Assembly (NCBI GenBank): GCA_035772405.1
Contig: JAYKKM010000416.1
Span: forward strand, 79,501 to 143,500
Direction of reading: 5' to 3'
Length of the DNA: 64,000 nt
Source: Chrysogorgia sp. JL179-B06
Taxonomy: Eukaryota > Cnidaria > Anthozoa > Scleralcyonacea > Chrysogorgiidae
The notes under the pieces are model-generated. The model was not told the origin of the DNA, did no database searches, and saw only the letters and a list, made by a program, of their open reading frames with translations. The translations under genes were made by a program, and so were the position numbers. Of this stretch, positions 29,925 through 39,786 are shown piece after piece. The first letter of the stretch is position 1. Each line of letters begins with the position of its first letter.

Positions 29925-30204
29925 AGCAAGACGATTCATACAACGTCTCGCACACAACATCACGACCTACCAAACACCCTTGACATCAAAATATCGCAAT
30001 CGCCTGAAACGACACACCCCAATCTCATCAAGACGCTATTCACTGCGATATATTGCCCATATTTGGGGTAGTATATTTTTCTAGATGTCGTTTCACAAAG
30101 TGCCCTGTGAATGGAAAGTGACCATATCAATGGTGTCTGGTAACAAATTGATGTTGAATCGTCTGGGGACACCCGCTCCGCTATTTGCTATACTACTCTA
30201 CGGT
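29925..30204 (-). mobile_element. Foldback element with AGTAGTATAGC terminus, copy 2
   Basis: The right end is GTCTGGGGACACCCGCTCCG...GCTATACTACT. The left end is AGTATAGCAAGACGATTCAT, where about 22 terminal bases are missing. The inner part (GACATCAAAATATCGC, CCCCAAATATGGGCAATATA complement) matches 49630-49957 in inverse orientation. About 70 bases beyond the right end are also shared with the sequence left of 49630. Confidence 0.85.
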
Positions 30205-30299
30205 AAAGACGACGATAATCAAACTAACTTTACAATTAATGTAATAGCCCTCTTTTCAGTGTGACTCACAATTCAAATGTGGCAAACACCACAACACGG

Positions 30300-30410
30300 T
30301 GACCATAGCGTTTAACACGTATCAGATGGACGTGTCGTCGTTCACTACAATGTTTTTATGGCCATACGCATAGGAGTCAATGCCGTTGTCTTTGGAATCA
30401 GTTATGGTGT
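30300..30410 (-). pseudogene. Maverick polymerase C-terminal scrap
   Basis: Minus strand reads DNGIDSYAYGHKNIVVNDD, the same end motif as at 350-420, then a stop. Only about 30 codons survive. Confidence 0.75.
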
Positions 30411-30715
30411 ATTATATGGACAACCTCAACCAATTAGAGTACTACGGTAAGAACTATGACAAATCCGTCAAAAACATTCAGTCAGCGGTTGGTGAGGCCA
30501 AAGCGAGGGTTATTAAGCATTTACCAAACGCTGACATAGATGACTATACATTCGAGCCATCTACCACTAAAGACGGACGTGTGAAAAGCGTCAACATATT
30601 TTATGTCGGTGGAGACTGTATGGTGGACGTGACTAGTCGTTTCGACAAGCGCGGCGGACGTGAGGTCACAATATTTTTCTTAGCAGCACTCACAGTGTTC
30701 TTATTAAGCGTTTAA
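30380..30715 (+). CDS. Hypothetical ORF of 111 codons, probably Maverick-derived
   Basis: From ATG at 30380 the reading gives NLNQLEYYGKNYDKSVKNIQ, then ARVIKHLPNADIDDYTFEPS, KDGRVKSVNIFYVGGDCMVD and a hydrophobic tail TIFFLAALTVFLLSV that could be a membrane segment. I recognise no domain. It is flanked on both sides by remnants of the Maverick polymerase end on the opposite strand. The codon use (CGT, GTC, GAC) resembles the Maverick genes more than the surrounding DNA, so it is likely an accessory gene of that element. It has no internal stops. The hydrophobic tail may be an artefact of a frame running past the true end. Confidence 0.4.
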   Translation: MPLSLESVMVYYMDNLNQLEYYGKNYDKSVKNIQSAVGEAKARVIKHLPNADIDDYTFEPSTTKDGRVKSVNIFYVGGDCMVDVTSRFDKRGGREVTIFFLAALTVFLLSV

Positions 30716-30810
30716 CAACCCAGCAATGTTTTTGTGACCGTACGTATACTGTACGATACGAGTCCTCACCATTGTTCAAGATGTACCTTTTGTCATCGAA
30801 ACAGGACAAC
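30716..30810 (-). pseudogene. Second Maverick polymerase C-terminal scrap
   Basis: The minus strand matches the SCFDDKRYLLENG.DS...YGHKNI region with frame breaks. The flank GACCATAGCGTTTAAC.CG after it is duplicated from 30301, so this is a local duplication of the polymerase end. Confidence 0.6.
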
Positions 30811-30901
30811 CATAGCGTTTAACTCGTGTCAGTGGACGTATTGTCGTTTACCACCTCACCGTCCTTTTTAGTGCAATGTTTTAGTGCAGTATTGTGAGTG
30901 G

Positions 30902-31101
<200 letters not shown>

Positions 31102-31342
31102 CGCACTAACGTTTTCACTTTATTAAGCTCTTCAGGTGCATATGACATATGAGTGGTTTTCCTAGTATTTATATACATTATTGAGTATCAATATCATGCA
31201 TTACGTCATTACATAACTAAGAAAGTAATTTTACTCTAACTATAATTATGGAATGCGTTTGTATTATTATGTTAATGCTATTGTTCTTTATTGTTTTGTC
31301 GGCATGTTTTGCCGCCGTATGACATCATTGTTGGTTAAGATC

Positions 31343-32502
31343 CTAGTGATTTGAATTTAAGTCTGGTTGTAGAAAATTTATAATATCCTGTTCTTTAGAT
31401 TCTCTAAATAGTCGGTTCGTGTTCTGACATTGATAGATCGGCATTATTTTGAATTCTCCATTGTTACATCGTGTTAGATGTTCGCTCACCGCTAAATGTC
31501 TATATCTCTCGTGATTGATTTGTTCTCTGTGCAGCGTAACTCTTTTCCGCAAATGTTCTGTTTGGCCGATGTAAAAACTGTGACATTTAACGCAAATTAT
31601 AACGTAAATAATATTTCTTGCCTTGCAGTTCATCGCGGACTTGATTTCCCACCTTTTTCCGTTTTTAAAAATTATGCTGTTACCAGTAATTAGGACATCA
31701 CACGTGCCACATCTTGCTTCTTTACATTTGGTTACAGTTTTCAAATTTGGAATTTCTGTTAGGAATTCTGCTTGCGTGAGATATAAGTTTTTTGGTTGAC
31801 GTCTGCTTACTATAAGATTTGCTTTGCCCAGTATTGACTTCATTTTTTTTGGAATTATTGAGAAATTTCAGGTTTTCTTTAATTTTTCCAACGATCTGCG
31901 GATTTCTTGGATTGTGCGTTATAATTAGTGGTAGCGCCATTTTGTTTTCAGTTGTTTTCTTCGTTTGTCGTAGTTCCGCCGTCGTTAGTGATTTCGCTTT
32001 CTCAATGCCGTTTAAAATAACGTTTTTGGGGTAATTCTGTGTTTTTAAAAATCCTTCGAGTTCATGTAGTCTTTGATATTTAACTTCTCGTTTCGAGACG
32101 ATACAACGAATTCTCCTTGCGAGGGAATAGGGAATGTTTTGTTTAATGTGTCTCGGATAGCAGGAATTGAAGTTTAGGTATTGGTGCGTATCTGTCTTCT
32201 TATAGAAAATATCTGTGTGAAGTTTCCTTCCTTCTTTAAAAATTAATACGTCCAAAAATGGTATTTTAACATTGTCTTTCTCCATTGTAAATTGGATGTT
32301 ATTATGTAGGCTGTTTAATAGATCGTGGAATATGTTTAGGTCTGCTTCTGATCTCTTCCAAAACAGAAAACAATCATCCAGGAATCGCTTGAAAATTTTA
32401 GTAAACTCTTCTATATGCTGGTTACCAAATGTTTCTGCATACTTGCGGTACATTTGCATTGTTTCGAGAAAACCCATGAGCAATGTCGCGTACGTTGGAG
32501 CC

Positions 32503-32504
<2 letters not shown>
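31343..32504 (-). pseudogene. Penelope-like element: reverse transcriptase (5' truncated) and GIY-YIG endonuclease
   Basis: Minus strand. The reading begins at MAPTYATLLMGFLE, i.e. inside the RT palm. It goes on with FKRFLDDCFLFW (catalytic xxDD at about 32380), TMEKDNVKIPFLDVLIF, HQYLNFNSCYPRHIKQNIPY and SLARRIRCIVSK, all typical of Penelope-like RT. After a frame change in a run of eight A (31840-31848) come CKEARCGTCDVL (linker cysteines), then IIYVIICVKCHSFYIGQTEH, the GIY-YIG nuclease signature, and EHLTRCN. The stop is at 31343. The RT fingers and any 5' region are lost: codon 1 of the surviving part directly abuts a short AT tract (32504-32529). The last 240 bases before the 200 bp AT tract at 31101 would be 3' flank. 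The element transposes by RT primed at the GIY-YIG nick. Confidence 0.92.

Positions 32505-32529
<25 letters not shown>
32504..32529. repeat. (AT)n tract at the truncated 5' end of the Penelope-like element
   Basis: Short AT repeat directly joined to the truncated RT reading. Confidence 0.95.
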
Positions 32530-32533
<4 letters not shown>

Positions 32534-33360
32534 GTGACCGTGTTAACATCCGGGGGGGGTGGGCGACAATATTATTTCGTAGTCTTTTGGTACTTCAATT
32601 TACTATTGTCAGTAAAAAAGTGAATGTGAAGTTCTTGGACAACGAGGGCAGGCCATTAAGTGAGTTATCGATGGGTTTTTTTACGTGTCAAATTGTAATA
32701 CAGTTTGATTTCGATATCTTGAATATTTCATATGTCTTGAATATAAGTTGTGTCCCCCGGTTTTTATGTTGACATGATACTGCGTACGCGCGCGCGAGCT
32801 TGAATTTTGATTGTCGAAACACTGATGGCGGAGCCAAGGAGTGAGTGATAATATACCTTCTCGAAACAGGGATTTTGTGGACTTAAAGTATTAAATATGG
32901 TGTCGGAGAAAGGATTCATTGTCCGTTAGGGGAAGACGAGCCTGTATATAAAATAAAGGTCTAACATTCAGGATATTTCTGCCACGTTGTGTCACACGAG
33001 TCAACCTGTCAGGTAAGCGCAGCGTATTTGTCTTTGTTTATAAAATACACTGTTATGATACTGCGAGTCTCTATTATAATGCTCTGCAGTTTCTCATTCT
33101 CTGACTTTGTCTACGTAGTTTAGGTATAGTTGAGGTACAGTTAGCGTATTTGACTTTAAATACACTGTTATGATACTCCGAGTATTTCGTCGGTCGGCCT
33201 TCGGAACGATGATTGATTTGTTTACGTCGTAAAAGTTATTCCAATGTCCATATAAGGTAATGCGTACTTTCATTTTGGCCTTGCTGAATACAGACAAGGT
33301 CATTTTCGTAGTGATCAAAAATGACTAGATTCTGTGGTACTTTAAATAGTAACAATCTCT
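32530..33360. other. No recognised gene
   Basis: Contains duplicated short phrases (GCGTATTTGTCTTTG at about 33017 and GCGTATTTGACTTTA at about 33143; ACACTGTTATGATACT at 33049 and 33164), so there is a local ~115 bp tandem duplication. No protein recognised. Confidence 0.5.
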
Positions 33361-33545
33361 TGACTCGCCATGGCACTTCAAGTCGAAGCGAAAGACGAGG
33401 AGACGGCCCACGTGTCGTCGACAATCTCTTCACTCGTCAGAGAGCTTTATGTAATCGAAGCAAAAGACGAGGAGATGGCCAACGTGTTATCGCTACAACC
33501 TTAACTCGCCGGGTTAGCATTTCAGATGCAAAAGGCGAGGAGATG
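33358..33545 (+). repeat. 69 bp tandem repeat, about 2.5 copies, open in two frames
   Basis: CTCTTGACTCGCCATGGCAC... and CTCTTCACTCGTCAGAGAGC... start 69 bases apart and share AAAGACGAGGAGA.GGCC, with a third partial copy from 33496. One frame reads SKRRGDGQRV-type peptide; another, from ATG 33370, reads MALQVEAKDEETAHVSS then VIEAKDEEMANVLS to a stop. The second frame looks more protein-like but is only 44 codons. Confidence 0.7.
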
Positions 33546-33700
33546 TTATCCTGCGAAGGGATTGGGGGAGGGGGCCGGGGACTGGGGTGAGTGCAAAAGA
33601 CCTTTGGATTTCTACGTCCACCAGCGGACGCTAAATTCTGATTGGCTAACTCAACTCATTAGTATTCAGGGTTTCCTGTCAGGAAATAAACATTTAAAAA

Positions 33701-33928
33701 TGGCCACTTTAGAAAAACTGTGTTGGTAGATTATTTTCTTTCGAAAGCTTTAAACCGATCTTCAGTTCGTTGCTGGTCGTAGCTTTACATTAAAAGAGGA
33801 ACAAAAAGTTGCTACGAGGGAGCTGTTGGCAGGAAAATATGTTTTGATGGTATTACCAACGGGATTTGGCAAGATTTTGATTATGGATTTGGTAGATTTA
33901 CCATACCCAGCAGCAATATTATTGTGAT
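33701..33928 (+). pseudogene. DEAD/RecQ-like helicase N-terminal fragment
   Basis: After two stops, the frame from about 33760 reads FTLKEEQKVATRELLAGKYV then LMVLPTGFGKI. This matches a Q-motif-like lead-in followed by a Walker A box of the RecQ/DEAD superfamily 2 helicases, in which LPTGxGKS binds ATP; here the last residue is Ile rather than Ser/Thr. Homology ends at about 33900. There are no further helicase motifs in the window. RecQ-like genes are often duplicated or carried by repeats in invertebrates; whether this is a transposon cargo or a processed fragment is unknown. Confidence 0.5.
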
Positions 33929-34677
33929 TTCTACCTTGTCCTTGTCTTCAGGTGTTTCAACAATGCTCTCTGGGTATTCGGATAATTCCTTCGACGTTTC
34001 AGAATAAAGATATTTACGGCTAAACGTATATAAGTGATGGTTCTCAGTTGTCTTGCATATGAAATTTCTTGGCCAAATCCCATTCTGGAGTTACGGTGTT
34101 CGGTAGTCAGATGTCGCTTCATTCTATCAGAGCTATTAATGTTATCGGTTGGTGGAACATCGCTGTCTCCTTTCGCATGTGTTAATACTGATTTCGTAAA
34201 GTTATAAAGTTCAAAAGCATTTCTTATTTTTTCTTCCGCAAAACCTACAAACCCGCTCCGAGAAAGTTTCACTGCGTAGTAATGCAAAACCGATTCGGAT
34301 TCACAAGCCTCAGCCAGAATAAACTCTGTGCTTACATGTCTACACGATTGCTTGAATAAATTTTCAAAATAAATCTTGTTTCCACCAGATGCAGTCAAGC
34401 TTTCTACGGAGTTTCAGACATGTATATTTCATGATTCAGCCCGAAGCGAAATGTTTTAATCATTGAGGAAAGCCCGCTAGTCGCTGATTGGTTGTTTTTG
34501 ACAGTTTTTCATGCGGGTGGAAATCCAAAAACATGGGTCTTTCGTGCAGGCGTCCCCTTTCCCCCTCCCCACTTCGCCTTTCCGCTCGCCCCCTCCCCCT
34601 AACGCCGCCACGCAGGCTATCACAGACCCAATTATTCTCGGGTCCACCAACCACGGTGGATAATTGTGAATATCAAA
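33929..34677. other. No recognised gene
   Basis: A 155-codon minus-strand ORF (33931-34398) contains no domain I can name and is listed only for completeness. A C-rich stretch CCCCTTTCCCCCTCCCC lies at about 34550. Confidence 0.4.
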
Positions 34678-34741
34678 TCAAAATCTATCAAATGCTTATC
34701 AAAACCTATCAAATGCTTATCAAAATCTATCAAATATCTAT
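34678..34741 (+). repeat. 21 bp minisatellite, three copies
   Basis: AAAATCTATCAAATGCTTATC-type units (longest exact part TATCAAATGCTTATCAAAA) repeated head to tail. Confidence 0.85.
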
Positions 34742-35082
34742 GAAACAAATGAACACAAATACGTCAAACAAACTAGTACTAGAATCGACGACAGTATTGA
34801 TAACAACAGCAAGCGAACGTTCACGCAGTTTTACAGAGGAGATAGATTACAAACAAGTGTATCACATATCAGAACACGTGAACGAGAACCGTCTAGGATA
34901 CCATTGATGATAGTATTAAATTCGTTTTATGAGAAAAAATAAACACAACAGACGTAAAATCAAATTGCTAATAAAACATACGATCCCCAAATCGTCTTCC
35001 TGGCATGACTTGCTTTCTATAAGATACAGAAAAGACGTTTGTTGGGGAAGTTAGCCAAGTGTCATTTGAAGAAAGATATTAA

Positions 35083-35746
35083 AAACATGTCTCAAAACCG
35101 ACAAAATGTAAAACACACAAAGTACGATTTAACTTGCAGAAGATTAAACGAACGAGAAAACTCAAATTATTGAAACTAAGAGATACAACCATATCAACTG
35201 TTAATTCTAGTAAATGTGATAAACAAAGAGTCAAAACATCTTCAAGATTTTTCCTGATGATGTGCGGTGACATTGAATTAAATCCAGGTCCTATTAATCC
35301 AGCAAGAAAAGAATGTTGCAACTTAACACCGCGTTCAAACTCTTCAATGTCCTTGTTAACAAGTAGACTATCTCAAATAGGATTAAGACCAGTAGATGTG
35401 ATTGGTGATGGGAACTGTTTTTTTCGTAGTGTAAGTCGCCAAATTTTTGGTACAGAAGCTAAACATTTACAAATACGAGCTCTCGCAATTCAACATCTAA
35501 TAAAATCTCCAGAACACTGTATTGAAAGTAATAAAGTAATACATGGTTGCATTATTTACAAAGTATGTCTAGACAAGGAGCATGGGCTGACCATATCATT
35601 ATAGGCTGTTGCAAATTCACATAATTTAACAATTCATATAACTGAAACTGCCCTAAATTTTTCTGAGACAACAATTGTACATCCTGTATATTCTTCAGGA
35701 AATACAAGACATATTAATGTTGGATGTTTAAATGAAATGCATTAAC
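35083..35746 (+). pseudogene. Helentron OTU cysteine protease with 2A-like leader
   Basis: The frame is open from 35083 (no ATG in frame before MMCGD; 5' end incomplete or a non-ATG artefact). A basic leader is followed by CGDIELNPGP, a 2A-like ribosome-skipping motif (35269-35292). The OTU domain comes next: LRPVDVIGDGNCFFRSVSRQ, with the catalytic D-G-N-C, and LQIRALAIQHL. After a frame change at about 35605 it reads AVANSHNLTIHITETALNFS and GCLNEMH (35730-35745), containing the catalytic His region, then TAA in place of the usual Tyr. OTU proteases cleave ubiquitin chains or process polyproteins. In Helentrons the role is unknown. One frameshift plus the stop near the end disable this copy. 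Confidence 0.85.
35269..35292 (+). other. 2A-like motif upstream of the OTU domain
   Basis: Encodes DIELNPGP, a match to the D[VI]ExNPGP consensus. It would release a short basic leader from the OTU protein during translation. Confidence 0.8.
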
Positions 35747-35879
35747 TGGGGAATGTGATTGAAATTGATAAACAAACCCACCTGAATAACAATACAAGAA
35801 ACAATCAAGCATATGTTGTTTCTAGTGAGCCCATACATGTAAGTTGTGACGCTTGTCAAGATAAACCTCAATCCAATAA

Positions 35880-36040
35880 AACAAGGAACGATTACACGAG
35901 AGCATCATGAGGAAAAGGAGGATGAATAATCAATATAAAAATAAGGAAAATGAAAGAAAAAAGGAATCTTTGCAAAAAGAAAATGCAACATACAAACAAT
36001 TAAACCCTGATAAAGTTTTTACGGTTTTTGGGAGAATTGC
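35880..36040 (+). pseudogene. Helentron linker, Lys/Asn-rich
   Basis: Reads RKRRMNNQYKNKENERKKES and NATYKQLNPDKVF. This resembles the short charged repeats that precede the Rep region in Helitron proteins. Too short for a firm call. Confidence 0.35.
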
Positions 36041-36101
36041 AATGTTGATCTAATTATATTAATAACTTTTAATGATATTTCTCTGTGGTTATTTTATTAA
36101 A

Positions 36102-36285
36102 GAAATACCTAATGGTTTTCTGTGTTTGGATACTCTGATCCAAACACTTGGGATGTTGCTCGACTTTCGAAAAGATAAAAACACTCGCCTAGCGGCTCGT
36201 GTTTTTCTACGCTTTTCTCAAGTCTCGCAACATCCCGCGTGTTTGGATCAGAGTATCCAAACACGGAAAACCATTAGGTATTTAT
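36102..36285. mobile_element. Foldback MITE inside the Helentron
   Basis: AAATACCTAATGGTTTTCTG and GTTTGGATACTCTGATCCAA on the left are mirrored by TTGGATCAGAGTATCCAAAC and ACCATTAGGTATTT on the right. Arms of about 55 bases with a further inner hairpin (AAACACTCGCC/GGCTCGTGTTT). Confidence 0.9.
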
Positions 36286-36317
36286 TAATGAAATTGTCAT
36301 TGAAATTTTAAGGAAAT

Positions 36318-36586
36318 AATTTTAAAATTAGACCCAGTACATCCTCATTATCCTATCGCTGCTACTCACTTGTTTAGTACTAACATAGCTGTAAACCAAC
36401 ACAATCTTGAAATTATTAATAAATCTCCAAATCAAAAAGTTTAAATAAAATAAAATTGATATTGTACTTGGAGACATCTGATGAATTGAAAGAGAGATTG
36501 AAGGAACAAATTCCAGATGATCCAACAAAAACCACGGGTTTGTTTACGGTGTGTGCCATACTTCAAGAGGCAAAGTGCCAGGCTCC
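36318..36586 (+). pseudogene. Helitron-type helicase, middle fragment
   Basis: Reads DPVHPHYPIAATHLFSTNIA with VNQHNLEIINKSPNQKV, then after breaks LKEQIPDDPTKTTGLFTVCA. These are phrases of the Pif1-family helicase of Helitrons (the segment where the strand-separating domains return to conserved motifs). The helicase unwinds the displaced strand in rolling-circle transposition. It is interrupted by stops and by MITE insertion at 36587. Confidence 0.7.
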
Positions 36587-37040
36587 TTAACTCTTTCGCT
36601 ACGGGCGCAGTTAAAATGGGTCGTTGATGACCCGCAAAGTCGTCAATCGAAAAACACGGCACACGGTAACGCAAGATTAAAAATTGAAATTCGACAAGCG
36701 CCAGGGACATGAAATCCACGCACACGCCAAGTTTGATTTGATTTCATAAACAACTCTGCGATTGGTGGCATTTTGAGTTTTCAAGATGCTATGCGGGCGT
36801 GCAAGATGGCCTTTTCTGAAAAAATGTAAATTTTTCAACCTGATTTATGATAATTAATGCTAATTTATATTAACATAATGTGTTTTGTTCGGGAAATTTA
36901 AAAGAACAAGTAAAAGCCGGTTTATTGGGCTTCCAGAAAATGTATAGCTTTCGCAACAGTTATGGTTATTTCAAGAGATATCAATAGAACAACGTGGTCG
37001 TTCAATTTTTGATGTTTTTCAGCCGTAGGGAAAGAGTTAA
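36587..37040. mobile_element. piggyBac-like MITE, copy 1 (454 bp, TTAA-flanked)
   Basis: TTAACTCTTTCGCTACGG at the left and CCGTAGGGAAAGAGTTAA at the right: TTAA on both sides with inverted CTCTTTC.CTACGG termini, the signature of piggyBac-type insertion. Nearly identical to 37506-37959. No transposase. Confidence 0.85.
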
Positions 37041-37505
37041 TAAGCAATAATAGGTAAATTGAAAATAATCGAAGAAAAAGCGTGAAAGGAAAAGCAGTTT
37101 ATTATCTGTTGAATTGAAAATAATCAATGTAAATACAGTTTAACAAAGCAAAAAAATGGTCAGTGACAAAAAATGAACCCCATTCTCTGCTCCCCCCTAC
37201 CCCCCTCAATGAGAGGAATTATGTAAGGTTACCCGAAGCAGAGTCTCTGCAGAGATCCCACCCGCACCGGTCCACCCGCACGGGAGCTCATACTTTTAAA
37301 TATATACGCAAGCTATCTATACACTACAAAGACGTTCTATGCATGTGGGTCAAAAAGGTCAAAATTCACCGTGTTTAGAAATGTAGGAAATAATTCACCA
37401 AACTGGCTTACAATTTGATATGTGTGTTGTTTAGCCGACTTACAACGATGATGAAAAATTCAGGCGAAAATATAAAATTGATCGATGCGAAAAAATATCC
37501 ACTCT
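37041..37505. other. Spacer between the MITE copies
   Basis: 465 bases with no coding homology, including CTGCTCCCCCCTACCCCCCT at about 37180. It does not match the helicase, so it is either another insertion or decayed element sequence. Confidence 0.5.
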
Positions 37506-37959
37506 TTAACTCTTTCGCTACGGGCGCAGTTAAAATGGGTCGTTGATGACCCGCAAAGTCGTCAATCGAAAAACACGGCACACGGTAACGCAAGATTAAA
37601 AATTGAAATTCGACAAGCGCCAGGAACATGAAATCCACGCACACGCCAAGTTTGATTTGATTTCATAAACAACTCTGCGATTGGTGGCATTTTGAGTTTT
37701 CAAGATGCTATGCGGGCGTGCAAGATGGCCTTTTCTGGAAAAATGTAAATTTTTCAACCTGATTTATGATAATTAATGCTAATTTATATTAACATAATGT
37801 GTTTTGTTCGGGAAATTTAAAAGAACAAGTAAAAGCCGGTTTATTGGGCTTCGAGAAAATGTATAGCTTTCGCAACAGTTATGGTTATTTCAAGAGATAT
37901 CAATAGAACAACGTGGTCGTTCAATTTTTGGTGTTTTTCAGCCGTAGGGAAAGAGTTAA
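37506..37959. mobile_element. piggyBac-like MITE, copy 2 (454 bp, TTAA-flanked)
   Basis: Same length and termini as copy 1; by eye I count about four substitutions (for example GGGACATG/GGAACATG, TTCCAGAAA/TTCGAGAAA). Removing it leaves helicase sequence on the right side starting RPSIIWVTFQENNIGNEY. Confidence 0.85.
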
Positions 37960-39060
37960 GACCAAGCATTATTTGGGTAACATTCCAAGAAAATAATATT
38001 GGAAATGAATATCGAATAGAATACGCCCACCTTTATAATAACACTGTTGAGAAAAATTGGGTTCCAATCTTGGACATTACAAGACGGTTTAGAAAAAATC
38101 AAATACAAGTTCTTCTTAGACAGTTTCCTTTAAGACCAGCTGCAGCAAAAACTATTCATCGTTGTCAAGGTGATACTCTAAATGAAGCAGTTGTTGACTT
38201 GCGATCTAGTAAACGAGAACACATGCATTATGTTGCTCTTAGTAGACTAAGAAGCATATCTGGGTTACATATTCTCAATTTAAATGAAAATAAAATAGCT
38301 GTTAGTAAGAAAGTACAAGAGGAAATGTCAAGACTAAGAACTAGTGCTTCACTTAATAGCCACATTCCTTTTCTGTACAAATTAGATACTAATGAGACAA
38401 GTAGTTTTAAAATATTATTCCAAAATGTGAGATCATTACACCTGCATATTGCTGATTTTGCAAATGATTACAGTGTGAAAGCAGCTGATGTAAATATTTT
38501 TGCAGAAACTGCTTTATGTAACAATGATAGTAATGAAGCGTATAATATTCCTGGTTTTGAGCTTTTCAGAAATGACTTTCTGCTACAAAGTACAAGAACA
38601 CCATATGGTACAGCTATTTACATAAAATATACTGTACAATACATATCTGAACCCTTGAGGTGTAACCATAATGGTGTGGAATTAACAGTAATCAAAGTTG
38701 ATCTGCCAGTTCATAGTTTACATATTGTCGGAATTTATCGATCAAAATCCAAAGTAAAGATTTCTAAATTAATTGCATTGAAATATGTTCATAATAATAT
38801 TTTAAGTAATGGTAGTTTCCCTTCCATTATGATTGGCGATTTCAATGTCAACTTAATGGAAAATTCATCAGAGAAAAAGGCTCTTTCTAAATATTTATGT
38901 CAACAAGAACACTATGTATTGTATAACTTATTAATCAGGAGACAACAGACTACAAAACACAAATTGATCATATTTACACAAATATTCCTGAAAGGATTCA
39001 CAGAAGTGGTGTTCTAGAATCATACTTTAGTGACCATAAACCTATTTTTGTATCTTATAA
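37960..39060 (+). pseudogene. Helentron helicase C-terminus fused to AP endonuclease
   Basis: The frame runs on from the MITE, so the ORF start at 37881 is not native. Helicase end: RRFRKNQIQVLLRQFPLRPA, AAKTIHRCQGDTLNEAVVDL (motif V/VI region of Pif1-type helicases) and HYVALSRLRSISGLHIL. It passes without a break into an endonuclease/exonuclease/phosphatase domain: KILFQNVRSLHLHIADF (Asn), NIFAETALCN (Glu), GTAIYIKY, PSIMIGDFNVNLMENS (Asp-x-Asn). After a frame change near 38930 it continues with QIDHIYTNIPERI and LESYFSDHKPIFVSY (catalytic SDH) to about 39060. The helicase-endonuclease fusion is the hallmark of Helentrons. One frameshift; otherwise well preserved. Confidence 0.9.
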
Positions 39061-39675
39061 CCTAACTCGTTTATTGTTAGTAAGTTTTTATAGAGTTATT
39101 TGCAGTTTTTATAGAAATACTGTATTTACAGAAGCAACACTACATAGCTTCCTCCATTTTGGTTGCTGTAAAGGTAAGCCTTCTTTAAATTAGATATCCA
39201 CCTATTGTATTTTTATCACTCCAACTTTTCACTTTTAGTCAGCTGTGGACCTACAGAAAGGCAGGCTGGGTTTGCAGGCTATTTCCACCTAAGCTTTTTT
39301 AATAATTGAGGCCAGCCAGGATAACACAATACCATCCACTATATGTAGGACAGAAACAGACTCTCCTAAACATAATTAACAATTTCTATTCAATTTTCAT
39401 TACAGATAAAGGTGAATATCAAACATGGTTGGTAATGAAACTACTGCTACTCCAGAAGAAAGAAATATGTATACAGTAGGTGCAAAACATAAGCAAATGT
39501 TGTCCAGTGGGATGCCAAAAGCAAGAACATTATGAACATAAGTGTATGACATAAGCAAGTTTGATTCAGTGGGATTTTGTGTTACAGTACTATACATTAT
39601 TTGTTTTGTCAATTGTAGACATTATCCTATGGCTAAAGAATGGTGAACTTCGTCTCCTGTGTCATCATGTGCCTT
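39061..39675. other. No recognised gene
   Basis: Presumed 3' flank of the Helentron-like element; no hairpin/CTRR end identified with confidence. Confidence 0.45.
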
Positions 39676-39786
39676 ATTGCGTTGACCTGTGCATGTTCCA
39701 TGACCTGTGCCTGTGCCTTGACCTGTGCCTGTGCATTGACCTGTGCCTGTGCATTGACCTGTGCCTGTGCATTGACCTGTGCCTGT
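39676..39786 (+). repeat. 18 bp minisatellite
   Basis: TTGACCTGTGCCTGTGCA repeated about five times with variants at the ends. All frames are open through it (LCLCIDL, CACALT and, on the minus strand, GTGQCT), so those ORFs are not genes. Confidence 0.95.

Larger units (their letters stand above)
35083..39060 (+). mobile_element. Broken Helentron-like rolling-circle element
   Basis: Plus-strand fragments in the order OTU protease, Helitron-type helicase, AP endonuclease. An OTU domain and a C-terminal endonuclease fused to the helicase distinguish Helentrons from classical Helitrons. Rep and the N-terminal helicase motifs are not seen, so a large internal part is deleted. A foldback and two 454 bp MITEs have inserted. 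Termini were not identified. Confidence 0.8.

Noticed and set aside
36441..36725. 94-codon and 78-codon minus-strand ORFs in the 454 bp MITEs as a transposase
   Set aside because: The shared peptide (CVDFM.LALVEFQFLILRY) shows no DDE or other transposase motif and the frame differs at the two copies' ends.
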